Shown: one piece after another, positions 41,146-50,044 of the stretch
How the letters are laid out: the number at the start of each line of letters is the position of its first letter
Numbering within the stretch: position 1 is the stretch's first letter
From: Sphingomonas sanguinis
Lineage (GTDB): Bacteria; Pseudomonadota; Alphaproteobacteria; Sphingomonadales; Sphingomonadaceae
Length of the DNA stretch: 64,000 bases
NCBI RefSeq assembly: GCF_019297835.1
Contig: NZ_CP079203.1
Span: forward strand, 2,329,001-2,393,000
Direction: 5' to 3'
Translations under genes and position numbers: made by a program
Notes under the pieces: model-generated
Told to the model about the DNA's origin: nothing
The model's input: the letters and a program-made list of their open reading frames with translations, nothing else
The model's database searches: none

Positions 41146-43704
41146 ATGAATCGCTTCTATCTCGGGGCTGCCGGCCTTGTCTGCCTGGCCGTTGTTGCAC
41201 CGGCCAATGGCCAGGCACGCGACGAACACGCCTATGACCTGCCAGCCCAGCCGCTCGGATCGGCGCTCATGGCGATCGCCCAGGCGACCGGGCAGGCCGT
41301 CATGGTCGATGCGGCCCTCGTCGCCGGCCGTCGCGCGCCACCGCTCAAGGGGCGCTTCGATGCTGTAGGCGCGCTGGCACGCGTGCTCGCCGGGTCGGGC
41401 CTGCGGGCCGAGCCGATCAACCAGGGATTCGTGGTTCGACCGAACGGCACGCCGTACGTCCGGGCGGATACCGAGCCGTCCCCGGACACGGACATCGTGG
41501 TCACAGGGAGCCGCATTCGCGGCGCCCCGGTCGCCTCGACGCTGATCGTCCGCACCGCCGACACGATCCGCAACGAAGGCCAAGCGACACTCGCCGACGT
41601 CATCCGGACCATCCCGCAGAATTTCGGGGGCGGCCAGAACCCCGGGATCGGCGCCAACGTGCCGGCGGGGAGCGGTGTCAATGTCGGGAGCGGATCGTCG
41701 CTCAACCTGCGCGGCCTGGGCAGCGACGCGACATTGACGCTGCTCAACGGCCGGCGCCTCGCCTACAGTGCCTCGCGCCAGAGCGTCGACGTCTCCGCGA
41801 TCCCGGTGAATGCGGTCGAGCGGATTGAGATCGTCGCGGACGGCGCCTCCGCGCTGTACGGATCGGACGCGATCGCCGGCGTCGCCAACATCCGGCTGCG
41901 GCGCGACGCTGAGGGGCTGACCACGAGCGCGCGCCTCGGCGCCTCCACCGATGGCGGCAATGTCGAGCAGGTCTACGGCGTCGTTGCGGGAAAGCGATGG
42001 TCGGGCGGCGGCATGCTGCTCGCCTATGAGTTCGGGCACAGCACCGCCATCCGCGCCGCCGACCGCGACTATGCTCGCGACCGGGTGCCCGGGCTCGATC
42101 TCTACCCATCGCTCCGGCGGCACAGCGTGGTGCTGAGCGGCCACCAGGGGCTCGCCGACACTGTCGAGCTGTCGCTCGACCTGCTCTACAACAATCGCCG
42201 CAGCCTCTCCCAGTTTCCGTTGAGCACCGCCGGGGTGACGCCATTTCGACACGCCGAGCAGCCTGCCGAGAGCGACTCGGCCGCAATCGCGCCCGCGCTG
42301 CGCTGGTCTCCGGGCGCGTGGCGCTTCGAACTCGCGGGCAGCGCAGGCCGGGACCGGGTCCATTATGCCACCAACCAGTTCACCGGTACCCAGCTGACCA
42401 GCCGGACCTTCGGCTGCTATTGCAACGATGCCCATAGCGTCGAGCTCGCGGCCGACGGTCCGCTCTTCGCCTTGCCCGGCGGTCCCGCCAAGATCGCGCT
42501 AGGGGTTGGCTATCGTGATAATCGGCTCGTCAGCCAGCGCGGCGACAATAGCGCGCAGGACGTCGATGCGCACCAGGACAGCCGCTACGCCTATGCCGAA
42601 GCGAGCCTGCCGCTCGTCGGCCCCACCCAGGCGATCCCGGCCATCCATCGCCTCGATGCCAGCCTGGCCCTTCGCCATGAAGACTATCCCGGCATCGATG
42701 CGGTCACCACGCCCAAGCTCGGCCTGGTCTATGCACCGACGCCCGATGTCTCGTTGAAAGCGAGCTGGGGCCGGTCCTTCCGTGCGCCGACGCTCCTCCA
42801 GCGCTACCAGCCGCTGGTGGTCGCCGCTCTTCCAGCGACCGTGTTCGGCGGCACCGGCCTGCCATCGGGGGCCACGGCCCTGCTCTTGTCCGGGGGACGC
42901 GATACCCTGCAGCCCGAGCGTGCCCGCAGCTGGTCGACGACGCTGGCACTGCATCCCCGCGCGGTCGACGGGCTGAGCATCGAGATCAGCTATTTCGAAA
43001 CGCTCTATCGGGATCGCATCGTGGCACCGGTCACCTTCATCGCCCGTGCGCTCGCCGATCCCGCCTATGCCGACCAGGTGCTGCGCTCCCCCAGCCTTGC
43101 GACCCTCGAGAGCCTGCGTCTCGGGGCGGGGCAGTTCCTCAACGCCACGGGTCGCACCTATGACCCCAGGAGCGTGGTCGCGGTCATCGACAACGCCAAC
43201 CGCAATGCCGGGCGGCAGCGCGTGAAGGGCCTCGACATGCTGGCCCGCCTTGATCGCAGCGTTGGTGCCGGGCAGATCAACGCCACCCTTTCCGGCGCCT
43301 ATCTGCAAAGTGATCAGCAGCTGACGCCGGCACAACCCATCGTCGATCTGGCCGGCACGATCTTCAATCCTCCTCATTTTCGCGGACGAGCCACCCTCGG
43401 CTGGACCCAGGGCGGCTTGACGATCACCGGCGCGGTGAGCCGGATCGGCGGGGTCGAGGACCTGCGCTCCACACCGGCACGCCGCATCGGCGGCATGACC
43501 CAGGGCGACCTGACGCTTCGCTACCGCACCGGTTCGGGGGCGACATGGTGGCATGGCGTCGACCTTGTCGTGACCGCACAGAACATCCTGGATGCCAGGC
43601 CAAGCCCGATCGCGACGAGCCTGCCGTACGACACGCCCTACGACTCGACCAACTATTCACCGTTCGGGCGTGTCCTCGCCGTTTCGGTGAGCAAGTCGTG
43701 GTGA
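41146..43704 (+). CDS. TonB-dependent receptor with STN signalling domain
   Basis: An 852-residue outer-membrane receptor with signal peptide (AAGLVCLAVVAPANGQA). An STN domain follows (AYDLPAQPLGSALMAIAQAT to about residue 100), then the TonB box DTDIVVTGSRIRG (about 117-128), a plug (LADVIRTIPQNFGGG; GSSLNLRGLGSDATLTLLNG; GASALYGSDAIAGVANI) and a 22-strand-type barrel ending in Trp (VSKSW). In lasso loci of this type the receptor is believed to import or sense the lasso peptide. The ATG follows AGGGGGAACGACG. The stop overlaps the isopeptidase start. Confidence 0.92.
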   Translation: MNRFYLGAAGLVCLAVVAPANGQARDEHAYDLPAQPLGSALMAIAQATGQAVMVDAALVAGRRAPPLKGRFDAVGALARVLAGSGLRAEPINQGFVVRPNGTPYVRADTEPSPDTDIVVTGSRIRGAPVASTLIVRTADTIRNEGQATLADVIRTIPQNFGGGQNPGIGANVPAGSGVNVGSGSSLNLRGLGSDATLTLLNGRRLAYSASRQSVDVSAIPVNAVERIEIVADGASALYGSDAIAGVANIRLRRDAEGLTTSARLGASTDGGNVEQVYGVVAGKRWSGGGMLLAYEFGHSTAIRAADRDYARDRVPGLDLYPSLRRHSVVLSGHQGLADTVELSLDLLYNNRRSLSQFPLSTAGVTPFRHAEQPAESDSAAIAPALRWSPGAWRFELAGSAGRDRVHYATNQFTGTQLTSRTFGCYCNDAHSVELAADGPLFALPGGPAKIALGVGYRDNRLVSQRGDNSAQDVDAHQDSRYAYAEASLPLVGPTQAIPAIHRLDASLALRHEDYPGIDAVTTPKLGLVYAPTPDVSLKASWGRSFRAPTLLQRYQPLVVAALPATVFGGTGLPSGATALLLSGGRDTLQPERARSWSTTLALHPRAVDGLSIEISYFETLYRDRIVAPVTFIARALADPAYADQVLRSPSLATLESLRLGAGQFLNATGRTYDPRSVVAVIDNANRNAGRQRVKGLDMLARLDRSVGAGQINATLSGAYLQSDQQLTPAQPIVDLAGTIFNPPHFRGRATLGWTQGGLTITGAVSRIGGVEDLRSTPARRIGGMTQGDLTLRYRTGSGATWWHGVDLVVTAQNILDARPSPIATSLPYDTPYDSTNYSPFGRVLAVSVSKSW

Positions 43705-45809
43705 GCGTTATGCTGCTGGCCGCTGGCCTCTCTGTCGCCGGTATCAATGCCGCGCCCCTGCCATGCCCCGGCATCATGCCGGCAATCACCCCGGCCGCCG
43801 CAACAGGTCGACCGGTCTCGCTCGACGACCTACTGGCCTTGCGCGACATCGGCCAGCCCGACCCCTCGGTCGGTGGACCGAGCCCGCTCGCCGTGTCGCC
43901 CGATGGTCGCCGGATCGCGTTCGTCATCTCGCGCGCCGACCCCGAGGCCAATCGCGTCTGCCAGGCCTTGGTCGTGCTCGGCCTCGAGCCGCAGGCTCGG
44001 CCACGGATCGTCGATGAAGGCGGCGAGGCGATACGCGCGGAAAATGTCGTGCGCGGGTCCCGGACCGGCAGCGGCCTGCCTGCGACCATCGTCCCGGCAT
44101 GGTCGCCCGACGGACGCTACCTGGCCTATCTAAAGCGCGTCGGCGGCCGGACGCAGGCCTGGCGAGTCTCGGTCGACGACGGCGCCGCCGTCCGGATCAC
44201 CGACGCGCCGGTCGATGTCGAGGCCGTCGCATGGAGCGAGGACGGGGCAAGGCTCGTCTTTGCGACGCGACCCGGGCGAACGACCTTCGCCGACGGGGTG
44301 CGCGCCGAGGGCCGCAACGGATTTCTGTTCGACCATCGCGTCATCCCTCCCAACGGCTTTGCGCCGCAGTTGCCGGGCGATCTCGAGAGAGTGGTTTGGT
44401 CCGTACCCAGGAATGGTGGCCCCGTTGTGCGTGCCCGTCGCCAAGACATCGTCCGCCTGGGCGGTGAACCGGTATTGAGCGAGCCCTCTCCCCTGAATGC
44501 CGTGACGTCGGACGGGCGCAGGTCGGGCGCCGAGGTGGACGGTCCGTCCCCCTTTGCCGGCCGCCGGATCTGGGCCGACGGGAACGATGGCCAGCGTCTG
44601 GCCTGTACCGCCTCCGAATGCCATGGCTCGATCCGCGGGACATGGTGGGCCCTCGACGGCCGCAGTCTTCTCTTCATCCGCTATGAGGGCCCGAACAACG
44701 AGCGTACGTCGCTCTTTCGCTGGACGCCCGGCGAGGCTGCGGCCCGTCGCCTCCTAGCCACCGAGGACGCCCTCGTCGGCTGCACCATGGCGCCTCAGGA
44801 GCTGCTGTGCCTGCGCGAAGCATCGCTGGTGCCGCGCCGCATCGTCGGGATCGACCTTGCCAGCGGTACCACACGAACCGTCCTCGATCCAAACCCAGAG
44901 TTCGCGTCACTAGCCAAGCCCCATGTCGAGCGCCTGCGCTGGACGAACCCTGCCGGTCTTCCCGCCTGGGGCGATCTCGTCCTGCCTGCAGGACGACCAC
45001 CTGCCAAGGGCTGGCCGCTCGTCATCGTCCAGTACACCAGCCGCGGCTTCCTGCGCGGCGGCACGGGCGACGAATATCCGATCCTGCCGCTGGCGGCGAA
45101 TGGGATCGCGGTGCTGAGCTTTCAGCGGCCGCCGCTTGTCGTGCAAGCCCAGCCCAGTCTCTCAAGCGCCGAGGCCGTCGCGGCAGTCTTGCGCAACTGG
45201 GACGAGCGGCGCAGCACCCATGCATCGCTCGAAGCGGGATTGGCGAAGCTTGCCGCGCGCGGCGACATCGACCGCGACCGGATGGGCATCACTGGGCTGA
45301 GCGACGGATCGACCACGGCGCGCTATGCCCTGGTCGCCGGCGTGCCGTTCCGCGCGGCCTCGCTCAGCACCTGCTGCCGCTACCTGCGAAGCGACCTCAT
45401 CTACGGGGGCACCGTCCTCGCCGACGAGATGCGTGCGATGGGCTTTCCCAAGGTGACCGATGACGATCCCGCATTCTGGGCGCCGATATCCTTGCCCCAG
45501 GCGGCCCCTCGGCTGCGCACGCCGATCCTTTTCCAGCTGGCTGACGAGGAAGGCCTGTTCGCGCTCGAGACGTTCGCGGCCCTGCGCGAGAACGACGTCC
45601 CCGTCGAGCTGCGCATCTTCCCGGACGAGCATCACATCAAATGGCAGCCGGCGCACCGGGCCGCAGTCTATGCCCGCAATCTCGACTGGTTCCGCTTCTG
45701 GCTTCGGGGCGAGGAGGATCCCGATCCCGCCAAGCGCGAGCAGTATCGGCGGTGGCGGAATTGGCGTGACCATTCGGCCGTGACTCGACCCCTGGCATCA
45801 GCCCCATGA
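43701..45809 (+). CDS. Lasso peptide isopeptidase, S9 family
   Basis: A 702-residue serine peptidase of the AtxE2 type, which opens the isopeptide bond of lasso peptides. A signal peptide is present (MLLAAGLSVAGINA), then a beta-propeller domain (residues about 50-400, DGRRIAFVISRADPEANRVC; WSPDGRYLAYLKRVG) and an alpha/beta-hydrolase domain with nucleophile GLSDGS at about 533-538, and DEHHIKW carrying the acidic and His region near 642-648. The start is GTG overlapping the receptor stop (GTGA); ATG at 43710 is an alternative. The last 12 bases overlap the end of the converging cyclase gene. Confidence 0.9.
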   Translation: MSVMLLAAGLSVAGINAAPLPCPGIMPAITPAAATGRPVSLDDLLALRDIGQPDPSVGGPSPLAVSPDGRRIAFVISRADPEANRVCQALVVLGLEPQARPRIVDEGGEAIRAENVVRGSRTGSGLPATIVPAWSPDGRYLAYLKRVGGRTQAWRVSVDDGAAVRITDAPVDVEAVAWSEDGARLVFATRPGRTTFADGVRAEGRNGFLFDHRVIPPNGFAPQLPGDLERVVWSVPRNGGPVVRARRQDIVRLGGEPVLSEPSPLNAVTSDGRRSGAEVDGPSPFAGRRIWADGNDGQRLACTASECHGSIRGTWWALDGRSLLFIRYEGPNNERTSLFRWTPGEAAARRLLATEDALVGCTMAPQELLCLREASLVPRRIVGIDLASGTTRTVLDPNPEFASLAKPHVERLRWTNPAGLPAWGDLVLPAGRPPAKGWPLVIVQYTSRGFLRGGTGDEYPILPLAANGIAVLSFQRPPLVVQAQPSLSSAEAVAAVLRNWDERRSTHASLEAGLAKLAARGDIDRDRMGITGLSDGSTTARYALVAGVPFRAASLSTCCRYLRSDLIYGGTVLADEMRAMGFPKVTDDDPAFWAPISLPQAAPRLRTPILFQLADEEGLFALETFAALRENDVPVELRIFPDEHHIKWQPAHRAAVYARNLDWFRFWLRGEEDPDPAKREQYRRWRNWRDHSAVTRPLASAP

Positions 45810-47525
45810 CCGCGCCCACGCCTCGGCGTCGGCGAGTTGCAGGAGGCGAGCAAAGCGCAGGTCGCGGGCCGGTCCCGGCGCCAGCGCGGCCTCCACCGCC
45901 GCCCGGTCGATGACGCCATGGATGGCCAGGCATCCGTCGAGCAGGAAAGGCCGCAACATGTCGGCCTCCCGCTCGACCAGTCGCGCGAGGAAGCCGGTCG
46001 GCGTGCCCTTGGATCGCCGCCCGACCACCGATGCGGGCAGGCGGGCGGCATAGGCTTGTCGGACGGGCACGCGATTTCGTCCTTCCTCGAACCACATCCA
46101 GCTCGGCACCCGTAGCGCAGCCTCGGCAATGGGCTGCGAGACGAGCGGCGACAGGAGCGCCGGCTGTCGGTCCGGATCGAGGCCATCCGTGACCGCCATG
46201 GCGGCAAGGAGATGACCGACCTGCGCTGCCTTGCCCGGCGGTGTGCCGCGCGGCACGTCGAGCCATGGATGGGAACGATCAAGGCCATCGACTATCCCGG
46301 GGTCGAGGAAGCTGTGGTCGACCGGCCAGCGATAGGCCGCACGACGCGTCATCATGCGCACGCCGGCGCGTGCCAATACAGCGGCAATACTGACCTGGGC
46401 CATCCGTGCGATCGAGGCCGCCGTTGCGAGGGGGCGTGCTCCCCTGCCCATGGCGAACAGGGCGTCGACTACCGGGGCGACGCTTTGCAGCGAGCAGAAC
46501 ATGTTGTCGCCGCCACCGCCATCGATGACCAGCGTCGAGCCAGTTTCTTTCGCCAAGTCGTCCGCAGCAGCAAAAGTGGCTTGGCGGAACTGCGCGCCGG
46601 TCGGTCGCGGCAAGCCACGTGCGAGGGGACGCATGAGATCGACTTGCCGAGGATCGCGCACGACCTCGACCAACGGGACGCCGAGATGGCGCGCGACGGT
46701 CCGGGCATGATCGCGTTCGTCGCCCTGCGCGTCCGCGACCACCATCGTCAGGCACGTGAAGCGGCACCTGCCGGATGCCAGCGCCGCCGCCACGACCGAC
46801 GAATCCAGCCCGCCGGACAGGAGCAGGATCCCCGGCACGTCGACCGGGAGGCGTGACACGACCGCAGTGTCGATCGCCCGGGCCAATGCTTCCGCCGCCG
46901 CATCGCCAGTATCGAAAGCCTGCGACCGGTCGGCCCATGACCAGGGAGACCAGTGCCGCTCGAGATGAATGCCGCGGTCGGAGACCTCGATTGCCTGCCC
47001 GCCGCCAAGTTCCTCGACGCCGCGCAGGCCGGTGCGCCCATTGCGCAAGTCGGTGGCCGCGAGGAAATGGCCCAGGGCATCCCAGTCGACGGCCGGAGCC
47101 GGACCGTCGAATGTGCCCAACAGCCGAACGGATGAGGCCAGGACGACATGGTCGGGTGCCTCATGCCAATAGCATGGCAGGCTGCCGAACGGTGCGCGCA
47201 AGGCGTAGCGGCCGTCACGCGTGGTGCCGACGGCAACATAATCGCCCCAATGGTCACGCGTCAGTTCACTTGCCGCGCTTATGGTCCCAGACGAAGCGCG
47301 AAGCGTCGCTTCCGTCAGCGACGTGGTTTCTCCGCGCCGGAAGACCGATCCGACGATACAGCCTTCCGGCGTGGCAATCGCATGCGACGCTGCGATCATC
47401 ATCCGATCGTCGATGTGCCATACCCCAAGGCCAGCCCGGCGGGCTGCCTCGGAAAAGCGGGCTTGCTCCCCTCCACCGAAGGGCTGGGACTTGGCCAACC
47501 ATGCCGCGAATGCCGGCCGGATCAT
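45798..47525 (-). CDS. Lasso peptide cyclase (asparagine synthetase-like)
   Basis: A 575-residue macrolactam synthetase. The N-terminal glutaminase-like domain (GVWHIDDRMMIAASHAIATP; YVAVGTTRDGRYALRAPFGS) lacks the catalytic N-terminal Cys, as usual for lasso cyclases. The synthetase domain has the PP-loop ILLLSGGLDSSVVAAAL and GSTLVIDGGGGDNMF. It adenylates the Asp/Glu side chain of the core and joins it to the N-terminal Gly. The Met at 47525 overlaps the peptidase stop as ATGA; the longer open frame upstream runs into that gene. The 3' end overlaps the isopeptidase gene tail to tail. Confidence 0.93.
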   Translation of the reverse strand: MIRPAFAAWLAKSQPFGGGEQARFSEAARRAGLGVWHIDDRMMIAASHAIATPEGCIVGSVFRRGETTSLTEATLRASSGTISAASELTRDHWGDYVAVGTTRDGRYALRAPFGSLPCYWHEAPDHVVLASSVRLLGTFDGPAPAVDWDALGHFLAATDLRNGRTGLRGVEELGGGQAIEVSDRGIHLERHWSPWSWADRSQAFDTGDAAAEALARAIDTAVVSRLPVDVPGILLLSGGLDSSVVAAALASGRCRFTCLTMVVADAQGDERDHARTVARHLGVPLVEVVRDPRQVDLMRPLARGLPRPTGAQFRQATFAAADDLAKETGSTLVIDGGGGDNMFCSLQSVAPVVDALFAMGRGARPLATAASIARMAQVSIAAVLARAGVRMMTRRAAYRWPVDHSFLDPGIVDGLDRSHPWLDVPRGTPPGKAAQVGHLLAAMAVTDGLDPDRQPALLSPLVSQPIAEAALRVPSWMWFEEGRNRVPVRQAYAARLPASVVGRRSKGTPTGFLARLVEREADMLRPFLLDGCLAIHGVIDRAAVEAALAPGPARDLRFARLLQLADAEAWARSWG

Positions 47526-48163
47526 ATCACGAGGATCGGCGTGAACGCGTGCACGACATGCAACTCGTCGTTGAGCACTTCGGTGTCGCGCTGGACCCAG
47601 GCATGCGCCGCGAACGGGGCCAACTGCACGCCGAAGACAAGCCGGGCATCGGCAGAAGCACATCGCCGGGCCAGCGCCAGCGACAGGGGAAGACAGTGCC
47701 CCGTGGGGCTGACCAGCAGGCGCAGTCGCGCAAAGGCGCCCGCATGGCGATCGACATCGCGGGCAGTTCCGGCCTGCTGCTCTTGCCGACGCTGAAGTCG
47801 TGCAAGTTCACATCCCAGGCCGCGCCTGCGTATGCGCCAAGTGCTCGCCGCGAAGCACAGTCCGGCAATCATCGTCGAGGACCTGGGCGTGGTGTCGATT
47901 ACCTCAAGGCGACTGGTCCGCGCGCGCGGGAGTTGGCAAGGCACGAGAGGTTCGCCCTTGGTGCTGTCAAGTAGTCCGGCCCGGACGAGCGCGAGGAGCG
48001 GTCCCGCCTCATCACCCGCAAGTTCTGCCCCGGCGCACTGTCGGTTAAGGGCTTGGCTCATTGCGACTGGAAGCATCCAGTAGCGATCCGAGCGGGCATC
48101 GAGGAAGATCACGCTATCGCCGATTGAGCAGAAGCCGACCAACGGGGGTAGGAAGAACCTCAT
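47522..48163 (-). CDS. Lasso leader peptidase B, fused recognition element and protease
   Basis: A 213-residue fusion. The N-terminal PqqD-like recognition element (MRFFLPPLVGFCSIGDSVIF; LDARSDRYWMLPVAMSQAL) binds the leader. The C-terminal transglutaminase-like domain has Cys in TGHCLPLSLALARR, His in FAAHAWVQ and Asp in VLNDELHVVH, forming the protease triad that removes the leader after Thr-Gln. A GTG ten codons upstream is possible, but it lies inside the A-B hairpin, and MRFFLPP matches the usual family start. It overlaps the cyclase gene by four bases. Confidence 0.88.
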   Translation of the reverse strand: MRFFLPPLVGFCSIGDSVIFLDARSDRYWMLPVAMSQALNRQCAGAELAGDEAGPLLALVRAGLLDSTKGEPLVPCQLPRARTSRLEVIDTTPRSSTMIAGLCFAASTWRIRRRGLGCELARLQRRQEQQAGTARDVDRHAGAFARLRLLVSPTGHCLPLSLALARRCASADARLVFGVQLAPFAAHAWVQRDTEVLNDELHVVHAFTPILVI

Positions 48164-48171
48164 CGCGAAAC

Positions 48172-48199
48172 GGCGGGATGTTCCCGGGAACACCCCGCC
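48172..48199 (-). promoter_or_regulatory. Palindromic hairpin between lasso precursor and peptidase genes
   Basis: On the minus strand GGCGGGGTGTTCCC is followed directly by GGGAACATCCCGCC, a 14-base-arm palindrome with one G-T wobble, starting six bases after the precursor stop. Hairpins here are described in other lasso loci, where they let the precursor mRNA accumulate over that of the processing enzymes. No T-run follows, so read-through is expected. Confidence 0.7.
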
Positions 48200-48205
48200 A
48201 CCCTT

Positions 48206-48337
48206 TCAGTCGTCGGCCAAGCCGGCGCCGAGGAACCCCTGGACCTCGTCGATCGGGGTACCCGCCGGCCCCTGGGTCAGGGCACGGGCATCGCCCAGGT
48301 CGACCAACGTCGGTGCCTTATCGTTATCGCGTTCCAT
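48206..48337 (-). CDS. Lasso peptide precursor
   Basis: A 43-residue precursor. The leader of 22 residues begins MERDNDKAPTLVDLGDARAL and ends Thr-Gln, with the conserved Thr at position -2. The predicted 21-residue core begins GPAGTPIDEVQGF, continues LGAG and ends LADD. Gly1 could be joined to Asp8 (8-residue ring) or Glu9 (9-residue ring); both ring sizes are known. The ribosome binding site AAGGAG lies six bases before the ATG. The leader peptidase and cyclase genes follow on the same strand, and an isopeptidase converges. I do not recognise the exact core; related sphingomonad peptides such as syanodin also end in Asp-Asp. Confidence 0.9.
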   Translation of the reverse strand: MERDNDKAPTLVDLGDARALTQGPAGTPIDEVQGFLGAGLADD

Positions 48338-48403
48338 GACGTTCTCCTTGATATGCCGCGATCATTCGCGACCTTGGGAGAATGTGCGGGTCAGTCGGAT
48401 ATA

Positions 48404-48425
48404 CGAACTTTATACAAACTTTATA
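48404..48425 (-). promoter_or_regulatory. Tandem repeat in the lasso promoter region
   Basis: On the minus strand TATAAAGTTTG is followed directly by TATAAAGTTCG and then TATATCC. The TATAAAG and TATAT elements are good -10 candidates about 65-90 bases before the precursor ATG, in an AT-rich spot of a GC-rich locus. The repeat may be a regulator site or duplicated promoter. Confidence 0.5.
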
Positions 48426-48476
48426 TTCCGAATGTCGGCGACTTAGCCGCCACCCGATGAGCATTACTTTGACAGA

Positions 48477-48599
48477 TTAATTTCTAACAGGCTCCCGGGA
48501 GTACATCCGCAGAGTGCGTATGGTCTGCCTGTCCGCCCCCCGTACCGGTCGAAAACTGGTTGCCCGATGGCTGGCATGCTCGACGTCGATGGTTGTCAT
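48477..48599 (-). CDS. Small open frame of 40 codons with a strong ribosome binding site
   Basis: It begins MTTIDVEHASHRATSFRPVR and ends YSREPVRN. The ATG is preceded by AAAGGAGGAAAAGGATCTC, one of the best ribosome binding sites in the window. The peptide is basic, with no family I recognise and no lasso-type leader end. It lies upstream of the lasso precursor on the same strand, between its promoter and the IS3 element, and could be a lost precursor, a regulator peptide or chance. Confidence 0.35.
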   Translation of the reverse strand: MTTIDVEHASHRATSFRPVRGADRQTIRTLRMYSREPVRN

Positions 48600-48751
48600 G
48601 AGATCCTTTTCCTCCTTTGGCATGTTTGATGCGAAGTCCGTAGAGGAAGGCGAGAGCGGCCACGGACTACAGCGCGTGTCGGTACGGGTACGGGGCCTTT
48701 TAGGGCCGAGACTGAACCGCTCCGGGTTTGCCGGAGGCCATTGGATGTGAG

Positions 48752-49660
48752 TCACGCTGCCATATCGATGATGTTGGCGGCAGCATAGAATTGCTCTTCG
48801 GCTTCGGCAGGCGGGATGTTGCCGATGGGTTCTAGCAGCCGGCGATGGTTGAACCAGTCGACCCATTCCAGCGTGGCGTATTCGACGGCCTCGAAGCTGC
48901 GCCAGGGTCCGCGCTTGTGGATCACCTCGGCCTTGTAGAGGCCGTTGATGGTCTCGGCCAAAGCGTTGTCGTAGCTGTCTCCGACGCTTCCGACCGACGG
49001 CTCGATGCCCGCTTCGGTGAGGCGCTCGGTGTACTTGATGGACACATACTGGCTGCCGCGGTCGGAGTGGTGGACGAGGCCGCCACCCCGAAGTGGCCGA
49101 CGGTCGTGCAGTGCCTGCTCAAGCGCATCAAGGACGAAGCCGGCATGCGCGCTCTGGCTGGCGCGCCAGCCGACGATCCGGCGGGCATAGGTGTCAATGA
49201 CGAAGGCGACGTAGACAAAGCCTGCCCAGGTCGCGACGTAGGTGAAGTCCGACACCCAGAGCATGTTCGGCGCCGGCGCACGGAATTGCCGGTTTACCCG
49301 GTCGAGCGGGCATGACGCCGTCCTGTCGCTGACAGTGGTGCGCACCGGCTTGCCGCGGATCACGCCGGCCAAGCCCATCGTCCGCATCAGGCGGGCAACG
49401 GTGCAGCGGGCGATGTCGAACCCCTCCCGCCGCAGCTGGCGCCAGACCTTGCGCACGCCGTAGACGCGGAAGTTCTCCTCGAACACGCGGCGCACCTCCA
49501 GCCCGAGCGCATCATCACGCCGAGCCCGAGCCGACCTCCTGGTCGGCTCAATCCTTCTGGCTGCATGCGCATGGTAGGTGGATGGGGCGATCGGCAGAAC
49601 CCGGCAGATCGGCTCGACCCCGTACACCTCACGATGCGCGTCGATGAACGACACCATCAC
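48752..49660 (-). CDS. IS3 transposase OrfB, DDE integrase
   Basis: A 302-residue catalytic subunit. An HTH_21-like segment ([20 protein letters not shown]) and a helix-rich linker precede the rve core. The DDE residues lie in [20 protein letters not shown] (D), [13 protein letters not shown] (D) and [20 protein letters not shown] (E). IS3 elements make the active OrfAB by -1 frameshifting; the GTG/ATG here overlaps the OrfA stop. Confidence 0.93.
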   Translation of the reverse strand: MMVSFIDAHREVYGVEPICRVLPIAPSTYHAHAARRIEPTRRSARARRDDALGLEVRRVFEENFRVYGVRKVWRQLRREGFDIARCTVARLMRTMGLAGVIRGKPVRTTVSDRTASCPLDRVNRQFRAPAPNMLWVSDFTYVATWAGFVYVAFVIDTYARRIVGWRASQSAHAGFVLDALEQALHDRRPLRGGGLVHHSDRGSQYVSIKYTERLTEAGIEPSVGSVGDSYDNALAETINGLYKAEVIHKRGPWRSFEAVEYATLEWVDWFNHRRLLEPIGNIPPAEAEEQFYAAANIIDMAA

Positions 49661-49983
49661 CTCGCTCGGCGGTCGAGCTCCGCCATCGCAAAATACGCCG
49701 ACGCTTTCCTGAGTATCTCGTTGGCCTGGCGCAGCTCCCGGTTCTCGCGTTCCAACGCCTTCATCCGGTCGGCAACATCGCTCGGCACGCCGACACGCGT
49801 GCCGCTATCGACCTCGGCCTTCTTCACCCACTCGTGCAGAGTTTGGCCGGCACAGCCAATCTTCGCTGCAATCGACACCACCGTTGCCCAGCGCGACGGG
49901 TGATCCTTCTCGTGATCCAGCACCATCCGCACGGCGCGCGCGCGCACCTCAGGCGAAAACTTGTTCGTGGTCTTGCTCGTCAT
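49657..49983 (-). CDS. IS3 transposase OrfA, helix-turn-helix
   Basis: A 108-residue protein beginning [20 protein letters not shown], the typical IS3 OrfA start. A helix-turn-helix ([20 protein letters not shown]) is followed by a leucine-zipper-like coiled coil ([20 protein letters not shown]). It binds the inverted repeats. The stop overlaps OrfB. Confidence 0.92.
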   Translation of the reverse strand: MTSKTTNKFSPEVRARAVRMVLDHEKDHPSRWATVVSIAAKIGCAGQTLHEWVKKAEVDSGTRVGVPSDVADRMKALERENRELRQANEILRKASAYFAMAELDRRAR

Positions 49984-50044
49984 AGCCCCTTCCTCTCAGG
50001 AGTTGGAGCCTCCGACAAACCCGGCGCGGTTCAAGACTCAATAA

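Larger units (their letters stand above)
48713..50033 (-). mobile_element. IS3-family insertion sequence, intact
   Basis: A 1,321-bp element with two transposase frames. Its ends are imperfect inverted repeats: TGAACCGCTCCGGGTTTGCC from 48713 and, read inward from 50033, TGAACCGCGCCGGGTTTGTC. AGAC flanks it on both sides (48709-48712 and 50034-50037), a 4-bp target duplication. The intact ends and duplication suggest a recent insertion between the lasso locus and the older IS remnants. Confidence 0.88.

Noticed and set aside
48163..48193. GTG start for the lasso leader peptidase ten codons upstream
   Set aside because: It lies inside the hairpin after the precursor gene, and family members begin near MRFFLPP.
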